DNA of 5,976 nt, taken from assembly GCA_947476855.1 (NCBI GenBank), contig CANJSR010000317.1, positions 1 to 5,976 on the forward strand, in the 5' to 3' direction. A program made the translations under genes and the position numbers. Below are positions 1 to 5,976 of the stretch, piece by piece (position 1 is the stretch's first letter; each line of letters starts with the position of its first letter). This stretch comes from Acetobacteraceae bacterium (GTDB lineage Bacteria > Pseudomonadota > Alphaproteobacteria > Acetobacterales > Acetobacteraceae). The notes under the pieces were generated by a model, which saw nothing but the letters and a program-made list of their open reading frames with translations, was not told the origin of the DNA and did not search any database.

Positions 1-133
1 TGCCGGGTGCGACCGTCGGTGCCGGGTCTGGCGGGGCGGATGGGTGCGGGGCGGGGGGCGGATCGTGCCGGTCTGGCCATAGTGCTTGGGAATGTCGCTG
101 ATCTTGGCTTGGGATTTCCTCCACGCCCGGGTT

Positions 134-149
134 TGGCCCGGCCTTTGCT
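134..149 (+). promoter_or_regulatory. sigma-54 (RpoN) -24/-12 promoter for fliK-flgD
   Basis: The sequence TGGCCCG-GCCT-TTGCT differs from the RpoN consensus TGGCACG-N4-TTGCW at one base. The invariant GG (135-136) and GC (147-148) are separated by exactly 10 bases. Transcription would start near 160, giving a leader of about 90 bases before the fliK ATG. RpoN with an enhancer-binding activator drives middle and late flagellar operons in several alphaproteobacteria, so location and motif agree. The activator site is not identified; the GCTTGGGA repeats at 84-91 and 107-114 lie upstream in a plausible range. The match is seen directly; its function is inferred. Confidence 0.6.
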
Positions 150-236
150 GAGATGCCTGGGCGTCCGGTTCCCTCAAGTCGGTCGCCGCGGATGGGTCCC
201 CTGATCGGAGCCGCCGCGCAACGCCACCCTGATCGC

Positions 237-241
237 GGGAG
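237..241 (+). promoter_or_regulatory. ribosome binding site of fliK
   Basis: GGGAG lies 8 bases before the ATG at 250. That ATG is the first usable start codon after the in-frame TGA at 202-204, so this site fixes the fliK start. A second GGGA immediately before the start belongs to the 10-base-spaced TCGCGGGA repeat. Confidence 0.55.
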
Positions 242-249
242 TTCGCGGG

Positions 250-2076
250 ATGCAGGATCTGTCAGTCACGACCGCGCCTGCCCTGCCCCTGGGCACGCCG
301 CCTCGCCTGGGCGGAGGCGGGGATTTCGCGAGCCTGCTTCTGCTCGCCGAAACCAGCCTGTCCGACGTCCCTGCCCCCGAGATGATCGGTGTGGACACCA
401 TGCCGTTGCCGGGAGGGGGCGTGACAGCGTTTGGCGGCCTCGATCCGGTGCCGGTCGGGCTTCCGGCCCGTCCCTGGGCCGGCCGACCGGCGGGCACCGC
501 GCCCCCACTGCCCGCCGGGGGATCGGCGAATGGGGCGGAGCCGATGGACGCACCAGCGCTGTTGGCCTTGCCCCCGAGCGAACCGGTCCCGATGGATGTA
601 GCCCTGACGCCGCCGGCCACCATGCCCGGAGGCCCGCCGGACGGCGTTGCCATCGGGAAGAAGGACGACGACCAGGACAGGGACGAACCGGAGACCGCCG
701 AGCCGGAGATCGCCGACCCGGCCGCCTGCGGTGGCGGGATAGCGGTTGCGGCCTTCGTTCCACCGATGGTGCCGGGGTCCGCGCCTGCTCCGACAGCGGC
801 ACCTAACCCCACCGTCGCCCCCGCCGTGGTGGGACCAACCGGTCCGAGGCCGCCAGAGCCGCCGGCAAGACCGGACAGCCTGGAGCGGCCTGGGCCCGAT
901 CGGGCACCACCGGGTACGGCGACCTCCTTCCTGATCACCGCACCGCAAGCCGCCGAACCCTCCGTTGACCCGGCCGCCATTCCGTCCGGAGCGGGCGCGG
1001 CGGCGCCCGCGCCACAGCCCAGTCCAACGGCGCCCGTGCCGCAGGCCGGCCTGACCGCGCCCGCAACCGACCGGCCGGGCGCCCCGACCCCAACCCCGAT
1101 CCGCGCCGAGACCGCCGCCCCTCCCCTTGAGAGCGCACCCCGCGACAGCGCGCCCCTCCGTGCGCCCCCACCCCCCAACGCCGAGACGACGGCGATGATC
1201 CTCGGCCAGGATGCGGACCGGGGCGTGCCGACCCTCGACCCGCCCGCCGCGCCGGCGGAAGCACCCGCGCCCGAAGCCGCCGCCAACCCAACCGCCTCGC
1301 GCGCTTTCCCCGACCCTGCCAACGACGATCACGGCCAGCAGCACCGCGCCCCCCAAGGCAGCAGGGCCGAACCCGCGCCCGGCCCTTCCCGCGACACCAG
1401 CTTCCCCGCGGCCGAGGCCACCGCGAACGCCCCTCCGGTCCTGGAAGCGCCGGCACAAGGCGGAGAACCGGCGCCCTCGGCCGCCCCGCCCACCCAGGCC
1501 TCCCCCACCCAGGCGCCAGCCGCCGCCTCCTCAACGGAACCGGCCAGCGCCCCGGATGCCCCCGCCCCGTCCCGCCTCGCGGAGCAGATCGCCCCCGCGA
1601 TCATTCGCCTCGACAGCGCCCCAGGCGGCACCCAGAGGCTGACGATCCGGCTTGATCCGGTGGAACTCGGGCAACTAGAAATCCGCATCGAACGGTCCGA
1701 CGACTCCGCCACCAAGGTCCAGGTCCTGGTCGAGCGGCCGGAGACCCTGGCCCTGCTCCGCCGCGACCAGCCCGCGCTGGAACGCGCGCTCGATCAGGCG
1801 GGCATGGCCGCCGACCAGCGGGATGTGATCCTCCAGCTTGCCCCGGCGGAGTTCCGGCCCACGCCCGAACCACGCTCCACCCCGCAGCCATCCCCCGACT
1901 TCATGGCCCAGACCGGCAACCAGGGCGGCAACAACCCAGCCGGAGACGACCCCGGCCGGACGCCGCGCCAGCCCGCGGGGCGCGGACACCCCGGCGGGAC
2001 CGGCGCGGACCCAGGCATTGAACCGGGACGGCGCCCGCCTGTCGGCCGCCGCATGGGCCTCGACATCACCGCTTGA
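250..2076 (+). CDS. fliK: flagellar hook-length control protein FliK
   Basis: FliK is a secreted molecular ruler. It passes through the flagellar type III export apparatus, senses hook length and, through its C-terminal domain, switches the export gate from hook to filament substrates. The 608-residue product has the expected architecture. About 440 residues are disordered and dominated by Pro and Ala, including an acidic patch near 139-156 and a PTQAS/PTQAP repeat encoded around 1489-1514. A compact C-terminal domain of the Flg_hook type follows at about 442-537. Its hallmark is LDPVELGQLEIRIE from residue 468, followed by VLVERPETLALLRRDQPAL and a DQAGM turn. A Pro/Arg/Gly-rich tail ends in GLDITA. 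FliK is poorly conserved outside the C-terminal domain, so the assignment rests on that domain and on flgD directly downstream. Two long minus-strand open frames lie across this gene and are compositional shadows. Confidence 0.93.
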   Translation: MQDLSVTTAPALPLGTPPRLGGGGDFASLLLLAETSLSDVPAPEMIGVDTMPLPGGGVTAFGGLDPVPVGLPARPWAGRPAGTAPPLPAGGSANGAEPMDAPALLALPPSEPVPMDVALTPPATMPGGPPDGVAIGKKDDDQDRDEPETAEPEIADPAACGGGIAVAAFVPPMVPGSAPAPTAAPNPTVAPAVVGPTGPRPPEPPARPDSLERPGPDRAPPGTATSFLITAPQAAEPSVDPAAIPSGAGAAAPAPQPSPTAPVPQAGLTAPATDRPGAPTPTPIRAETAAPPLESAPRDSAPLRAPPPPNAETTAMILGQDADRGVPTLDPPAAPAEAPAPEAAANPTASRAFPDPANDDHGQQHRAPQGSRAEPAPGPSRDTSFPAAEATANAPPVLEAPAQGGEPAPSAAPPTQASPTQAPAAASSTEPASAPDAPAPSRLAEQIAPAIIRLDSAPGGTQRLTIRLDPVELGQLEIRIERSDDSATKVQVLVERPETLALLRRDQPALERALDQAGMAADQRDVILQLAPAEFRPTPEPRSTPQPSPDFMAQTGNQGGNNPAGDDPGRTPRQPAGRGHPGGTGADPGIEPGRRPPVGRRMGLDITA

Positions 2077-2077
2077 G

Positions 2078-2082
2078 AGGAG
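2078..2082 (+). promoter_or_regulatory. ribosome binding site of flgD
   Basis: AGGAG lies 7 bases before the ATG at 2090 and begins two bases after the fliK TGA. This is a strong, well-spaced site that selects this start over in-frame codons further upstream that would overlap fliK. Confidence 0.8.
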
Positions 2083-2089
2083 ACGCAGC

Positions 2090-2779
2090 ATGGCAATCAC
2101 CCCCACCGCGGCCGCGGCCCAGGCAAGCTCCACGGCCACAGCCGCCACCACCAAGTCCGCGGCCGCCGTCGGCGGTACCGCGCTCGGCTCCCTGTCGTCG
2201 AACTTCAATGGCTTCCTCAAGCTGTTGATGACGCAGTTGCAGAACCAGGACCCGACCAGCCCGATGGATACGAATGAGTTCACCCGAGAGCTCGTGCAGT
2301 TCTCCAGCGTCGAGCAGCAGATCGCGACCAACACCAGCCTGACCCGCCTGATCGAGCTGACCCAGGCCGGACAGGTCATGCAGTCCTCGGCCATGATCGG
2401 ACGGCGGATCGCGGTGGAGAGCGAGGAGATGCCCTTGCAGAACGGCCAGGGCACGCTGCGCTTCAGCGTCGACGCGGAACAGCCGGTCCGGGTCGCGGTG
2501 CTGAACGGCCAGGGCACGACGATCGCCGAGAAGACGATCACGGCGCAGCGCGGCGCGAATGACTGGGTCTGGGACGGCAAGGATGGCAACGGCCGGACGA
2601 TGCCGGATGGGTCGTACCGGGTGGCGGTGCATGCCGCCGACGCGACCGGCACGCCGAAAGCCGTGCCCTACCAGGTGGTCGGCACCGCCTCGGGCGTGAC
2701 GACCGAGACGGCGGGCGTCCGCCTGCAACTCGGGACCCTGACCGTGCCGTTCAGCGCCGTCCGCTCGGTCACGCAATAG
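2090..2779 (+). CDS. flgD: flagellar hook capping protein FlgD
   Basis: FlgD is a rod/hook assembly scaffold. It is exported through the flagellar type III apparatus and sits at the tip of the growing hook so that FlgE subunits polymerise; it is later replaced by HAP1 (FlgK). The 229-residue product has an Ala/Thr/Ser-rich N-terminus (about 1-37), as in exported flagellar substrates. The conserved FlgD N-terminal block follows at about 40-85, with FLKLLMTQLQNQDPTSPMD and then FTRELVQFSSVEQQ. From about residue 105 there is a beta-rich Ig-like region containing WDGKDGNGRTMPDGSYRV (from about 151), typical of the FlgD C-terminal Ig/Tudor module. The length is normal for the family. It follows fliK after 13 bases and is almost certainly co-transcribed. 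The next gene is not the hook gene flgE, which often follows flgD in other bacteria. Confidence 0.95.
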   Translation: MAITPTAAAAQASSTATAATTKSAAAVGGTALGSLSSNFNGFLKLLMTQLQNQDPTSPMDTNEFTRELVQFSSVEQQIATNTSLTRLIELTQAGQVMQSSAMIGRRIAVESEEMPLQNGQGTLRFSVDAEQPVRVAVLNGQGTTIAEKTITAQRGANDWVWDGKDGNGRTMPDGSYRVAVHAADATGTPKAVPYQVVGTASGVTTETAGVRLQLGTLTVPFSAVRSVTQ

Positions 2780-2780
2780 G

Positions 2781-2801
2781 CGTCCGTCGAAATCCCGGAC
2801 G
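2781..2801 (+). terminator. small inverted repeat after flgD, weak terminator candidate
   Basis: CGTCCG (2781-2786) and CGGACG (2796-2801) form a perfect 6-bp stem with a 9-base loop, starting two bases after the flgD stop. No T-tract follows, so intrinsic termination is doubtful. It may only protect the mRNA 3' end, or may be chance in GC-rich DNA. Confidence 0.25.
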
Positions 2802-2824
2802 GCCGGTCGCCGGGGCCGGGCCAA

Positions 2825-2840
2825 TGGGACGTAGATTGTC
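2825..2840 (+). promoter_or_regulatory. degenerate sigma-54-like motif upstream of dctP-type gene
   Basis: TGGGACG-TAGA-TTGTC has the GG (2826-2827) and the TTG of an RpoN promoter at the right spacing, but the -12 GC is GT (2838-2839) and one more consensus base differs. It lies 45 bases before the start of the TRAP binding-protein gene. The defect at -12 makes it a weak candidate. I see no clear sigma-70-type promoter in this gap either. Confidence 0.2.
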
Positions 2841-2868
2841 TCCGCGCGCCGTGGCATGACGGGGCAAC

Positions 2869-2874
2869 GGAGGG
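2869..2874 (+). promoter_or_regulatory. ribosome binding site of the TRAP binding-protein gene
   Basis: GGAGGG precedes two adjacent in-frame start codons, TTG at 2882 (7 bases away) and ATG at 2885 (10 bases away). Spacing slightly favours TTG and codon preference favours ATG. The two products differ by one residue, so the protein call is unaffected. Confidence 0.6.
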
Positions 2875-2884
2875 ACCACGATTG

Positions 2885-3898
2885 ATGATCCGGACGACAC
2901 GGCGCGGCTGGCTGGCGGGCGCCGCAGCGACCCTCGCGCTTCCCACGCGCCCGCGCCCCGCCCGCGCCGCCGACTTCACCTGGCGGCTGGGCCATACGGC
3001 GCCAGCGAGCTTCCCGCTTCATATCCGACTGGCCGAGGCCGCCGCCGAGGTCGAGAGCAAGAGCGGCGGGCGCATGGCCATCACGATCAGCGGCGACGGC
3101 ACGCTGGGCAGCGCGATCGGCCAGTTGACGCAGGTGAGGAATGGCACGCTGGAGATGGCGACGGTCGCCGGCCAGATCCTGCACACGGCACAGGCGATGG
3201 CGGCCTTGCCGATGACCGGCTTCGCCTGGTCGGGGCACGGGCCGCTGTGGAAGGCGATGGATGGTGACCTGGGCCGCGTGATCGGTGAATTGCTGCTGCA
3301 ACGCGCCAGCCTGGTCACGCTGACCACGGTCTGGGATTTCGGCTTCCGCGTGGTCACGACGGGTGACAAGCCGATCCGCGTCGCCGGCGACCTGAAGGGG
3401 CTGCGGCTGCGTACTCCGGTGGAACCCGAGTTCGTGAACCTGTTCCAGGCACTGCAGGCCAATCCCATCGCCATGCCGCTGTCGGAAACCTTCCGCGCGC
3501 TGAGCCAGCGGCTGATCGACGGGCAGGAAGGGTTGCTCGCGCTGGTCGTCGCCGCGGGGTTCGAGGCCGCGCAACGCCATTGCGCCGTGACGAACCATGT
3601 CTGGGACGGGCAATGGGTCTGCGTGAACCCGAACGCCTGGCGCCGCCTGCCCGATGGGTTGAAGACCATCGTCAGCGACGCCTTCAACGCGGCGGGGCTG
3701 CGCCAGCGCGCCGATCACGTCACCGCGGACACCGGCGCGCGCGAGATGCTGACCAAGGGGGGGATGCAGTTCACCACGGTCGACCCCGCGGGCTTCCGCG
3801 CCGCGCTGCGGGAGGTGGGGTACTACCGTGAGCTCAAGCGCAAGTTCGGCGACCGGTATTGGGACGTGCTGGAACAATATACCGGGCGGCTGGCCTGA
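2885..3898 (+). CDS. TRAP transporter solute-binding protein, DctP family, Tat-exported
   Basis: This is a periplasmic receptor that would capture an organic acid and deliver it to a DctQ/DctM membrane pair for sodium- or proton-driven uptake. The 337-residue product starts with a twin-arginine signal: TRRGWLAG at 5-12, a short hydrophobic stretch, and a likely cleavage after ARA at 28. The mature part shows DctP-family blocks: GHTAPASFPLH (36-46), GTLGSAIGQLTQVRNGTLEM (72-91), DLKGLRLRTP (169-178) with the family's carboxylate-binding Arg expected at 176, NPIAMP (193-198), and IDGQE (211-215) followed by a TNHVW block near 236. The usual DGQENP reads DGQEGL here, so the common Asn is Gly216. 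No dctQ or dctM is adjacent: flgD lies upstream and mutL is convergent downstream. The substrate cannot be predicted. An alternative TTG start at 2882 would add one residue. Confidence 0.88.
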   Translation: MIRTTRRGWLAGAAATLALPTRPRPARAADFTWRLGHTAPASFPLHIRLAEAAAEVESKSGGRMAITISGDGTLGSAIGQLTQVRNGTLEMATVAGQILHTAQAMAALPMTGFAWSGHGPLWKAMDGDLGRVIGELLLQRASLVTLTTVWDFGFRVVTTGDKPIRVAGDLKGLRLRTPVEPEFVNLFQALQANPIAMPLSETFRALSQRLIDGQEGLLALVVAAGFEAAQRHCAVTNHVWDGQWVCVNPNAWRRLPDGLKTIVSDAFNAAGLRQRADHVTADTGAREMLTKGGMQFTTVDPAGFRAALREVGYYRELKRKFGDRYWDVLEQYTGRLA

Positions 3899-3935
3899 GC
3901 CGGTTCCGCCCATGATGGTCCCGGTCAGGCGGGAC
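3884..3935. terminator. paired hairpins in the convergent gap, candidate bidirectional terminator
   Basis: Two inverted repeats occupy the end of the TRAP gene and the 42-base gap before the mutL stop. GGGCGG (3884-3889) pairs with CCGCCC (3906-3911). An inner CTGG/CCGG extension (3890-3893 with 3900-3903, one G-T wobble) leaves a 2-base bulge. GTCCCG (3918-3923) pairs with CGGGAC (3930-3935) around a 6-base loop. Neither is followed by a T-run on either strand, so classical intrinsic termination is not shown. The location between converging genes is what makes termination plausible. Confidence 0.35.
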
Positions 3936-3940
3936 GCGCG

Positions 3941-5757
3941 TTAGCGCCGGCCGAACAGCTTCTCGATCTCGGCCTTCGACAGTTTCAGGAAGGTCGGCCG
4001 CCCGTGGCTGCATGTGGCGGCGCGGGGGTTGGCTTCCATCTGACGCAGCAGCGCGTCCATCTCCGGCTGCGCCAGCCGACGCCCGGCGCGGATGCTGCCA
4101 TGGCAGGCCAGGCGCGCGATGACGGCGTCGAGGCGGGATTCGAGCGACGTCGTCTCTCCCATCTCGGCCAGTTCGTCGGCCAGGTCACGCAGCAGCGGCC
4201 CGGGTTCCGGCGTGCCGAGGGAGGCCGGCATGGCGCGCACCAGCACCGCGCCCGGTCCGAACGCCTCGATGTCGAGACCGAGGCGGTGCAGGTCCTCGGC
4301 CCGTTCCGTCAGGCGGATGGCGTCGGCGGGGGGCAGGTCGACGACGGCGGGCAGCAGCAAGGGCTGGGCGCGGACGCCGCCGGCCAGCATTTGCTCGCGG
4401 ATGGCTTCATGCGTCAGGCGTTCATGCGCGGCATGCTGGTCAACCAGGACCAGCGACCCATCGCCGGCGACCGCCAGGATATAGGTATCCAGCACCTGGG
4501 CGATCGCGGCGCCGAGCGGATGGGCGGCATCGGGGACGGGCGTGGGCAGGACGCGCGCGGCGGGGGTGGCGCCAAAACCGAGCTGCGCGTCGGCGACGCC
4601 CTGCGGATACGGATAGGCCGGCGCGGGGGCACCCTGGGGATAAGCGCCATTGGGAAAGCCGGGCAGCGGCAAGGCGCGGATGCCGCCGGATTGCGGGCGC
4701 GACCAGGCCAGGCGCAGGGAGGGACGGTGCTCCGGCAGGCGGGGCGCCGAACCATCGTCGGCCCCGGCTTCGCCACCTTGGCCGGCCAAAGCGCGCTGGA
4801 TGCCGCCGATGACCAGGGAGCGCACGGCGTTGGCGTCGCGGAAGCGGACCTCGGTCTTGGCAGGATGGACGTTGACGTCGAGTTCCTCGGGCGGGATGTC
4901 GAGGAACAGGGCCACGACCGGATAGCGGCCATGGGCGATCACATCCCGATAGGCGACCCGGACCGCGGTCTTGAGTGTTGGATCGGCGACCGGGCGGCCA
5001 TTCACCACCAGGAACTGCGCCGCCGTGGTGGCCCTTGTCACCGCCGGGGAGCACACCAGGCCGGCCATGGCCAGGGCGCCCCGTTCGTGGCGGACGGGCA
5101 TCATCGCGGCGGCGGCCTCGGGTCCCAGCAGCGACGCGATTCGCATTACCCGGTCCTGGGATGGGAGGTCGAAGACCACGCGGTTTTCCGATTCCAGGCG
5201 GAAGGCGACCTGGGGCGCGGACAAGGCCAGGCGCTGGACCGCGGCTTCGGCGTGTTCGGCCTCGGTGCGCGGCTGCTTGAGGAACTTGCGGCGGGCGGGG
5301 GTGGCGAAGAACAGGTCGCGGACCACCACGCGGGTGCCGGGCGGGCCGGCGGCGGGGATCACGGGCTCGACGCGGCCGCCCTCGACCCGGATCTGGCAGG
5401 CGTGGTCGGCGTCATGCGGGCGGGAGGTGATTTCCAGCCGCGCGGCGGCGCCGATGGAAGGGAGGGCCTCGCCGCGGAAGCCGAGGGTGGCGATGCGGAC
5501 CAGGGTCTCGTCGGTCAGCTTGGAGGTCGCGTGGCGTAGGACGGCGAGCGTCAGGTCGCCCTGATCCATGCCCATGCCGTCGTCGGTGACCTCGATCCGG
5601 TCGATGCCGCCGCCGGCCAGGGTCACGCTGATGCGGCTCGCGCCGGCGTCCAGGGCGTTCTCCACCAGCTCCTTCACCGCGGCGGCGGGGCGCTCAATGA
5701 CCTCCCCGGCGGCGATGCGGTTGACGGTGGTTTCCGAGAGGACGCGGATTCGGGCCA

Positions 5758-5758
<1 letters not shown>
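3941..5758 (-). CDS. mutL: DNA mismatch repair protein MutL, endonuclease type
   Basis: MutL couples mismatch recognition by MutS to strand removal. The 605-residue product has the complete N-terminal GHKL ATPase: IAAGEVIERP (15-24), KELVENALDAG (29-39) with catalytic Glu30 and Mg-binding Asn34, DDGMGM (59-64), GFRGEAL (93-99), and the DVNVHPAKTEVRF block (294-306). A Pro/Ala/Gly/Tyr-rich linker (about 328-412) leads to the C-terminal domain. That domain carries the metal-dependent endonuclease motifs: DQHAAHERLTHE (440-451, fitting DQHA-x2-E-x4-E), ACHGSIRAG (551-559), CSHGRPT (583-589) and FGR near the end (602-604). QPLLLP (465-470) fits the beta-clamp-binding pattern Q-x2-L-x-P known from endonuclease MutLs. 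The start is certain because family homology begins within a few residues. The ATG shares one base with the TGA of pgi upstream, indicating co-transcription and probable translational coupling. Confidence 0.97.

Positions 5759-5976
<218 letters not shown>

Larger units (their letters stand above)
1..249. other. non-coding leader upstream of fliK
   Basis: I see no convincing gene here. The plus-strand frame open from 7 to 204 has poor third-position GC bias and resembles no family I know. On the minus strand an ATG at 80 would open a frame running off the left edge, rich in Ala, Pro and Arg, but it has no Shine-Dalgarno sequence and is too short to judge. A divergent partial gene therefore cannot be excluded. 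Roughly 61-180 is less GC-rich than the flanking genes, as expected for a promoter region, and contains the sigma-54 site listed separately. Short direct repeats are present: GCTTGGGA at 84-91 and 107-114, CCCTGATCG at 199-207 and 227-235, and TCGCGGGA at 233-240 and 243-250. Confidence 0.6.

Noticed and set aside
1..80. Possible divergent gene starting with ATG at 80 on the minus strand
   Set aside because: No ribosome binding site, only 26 low-complexity codons before the window edge, and no recognisable family. Left as a possibility in the leader entry only.
7..204. 65-codon plus-strand open frame before fliK
   Set aside because: Poor third-position bias, no homology I recognise, and it contains the sigma-54 motif. 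Most likely non-coding.
174..1458. Two long minus-strand open frames (382 and 398 codons) opposite fliK
   Set aside because: The encoded sequences are Gly/Ala/Arg-rich mirror products of a Pro/Ala-rich GC-biased gene, show no family motifs, and lie opposite a well-supported FliK. They are shadows.
1838..2089. In-frame upstream extension of flgD
   Set aside because: It would overlap the fliK 3' end, is Pro/Arg-rich unlike a FlgD N-terminus, and the strong AGGAG at 2078-2082 points to the ATG at 2090.
2066..3913. A 615-codon minus-strand open frame spanning flgD and the TRAP gene
   Set aside because: It covers two recognised plus-strand genes and their gap, its composition is His/Arg/Gln/Gly-rich, and it has no recognisable domain. 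It is a GC-driven shadow.
4004..5539. A 511-codon plus-strand open frame opposite mutL
   Set aside because: MutL on the minus strand carries complete ATPase and endonuclease motifs, while this frame is Gly/Gln/Arg-rich without motifs.

Overview
This 6-kb window is very GC-rich with strong G/C preference at third codon positions. It reads as chromosomal DNA of a flagellated alphaproteobacterium. Rhodospirillales, perhaps Acetobacteraceae, is my inference from protein flavour and base composition; there is no marker gene here to prove it. No mobile element, CRISPR array, rRNA or tRNA is visible.

Layout, left to right. Positions 1-249 are a non-coding leader that holds a near-consensus sigma-54 (RpoN) promoter, GG-N10-GC at 134-149. 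A two-gene flagellar unit follows on the plus strand: fliK (250-2076, hook-length control) and flgD (2090-2779, hook cap scaffold), 13 bases apart. After a 105-base gap comes a Tat-exported DctP-type TRAP transporter solute-binding protein (2885-3898, plus) with no membrane subunits beside it. A 42-base convergent gap with small GC-rich hairpins separates it from mutL (5758-3941, minus), a mismatch-repair MutL of the endonuclease class. mutL overlaps by one base the stop codon of pgi (glucose-6-phosphate isomerase), whose last 72 codons are visible and which runs off the right edge.

How they work together. FliK and FlgD act in the same step. FlgD caps the growing hook so that hook subunits assemble, and FliK measures the hook and switches the flagellar export gate to filament substrates. 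A sigma-54 promoter in front of them fits the middle/late class of flagellar genes in many alphaproteobacteria. The TRAP binding protein is metabolically separate and must borrow DctQ/DctM subunits from elsewhere. pgi and mutL form a tightly packed, probably co-transcribed pair on the other strand without an obvious functional link.

I see no convincing previously undescribed multi-gene system. The points most worth checking are the sigma-54 promoter, the orphan TRAP receptor with an altered ligand-site motif, and the overlapping pgi-mutL pair.
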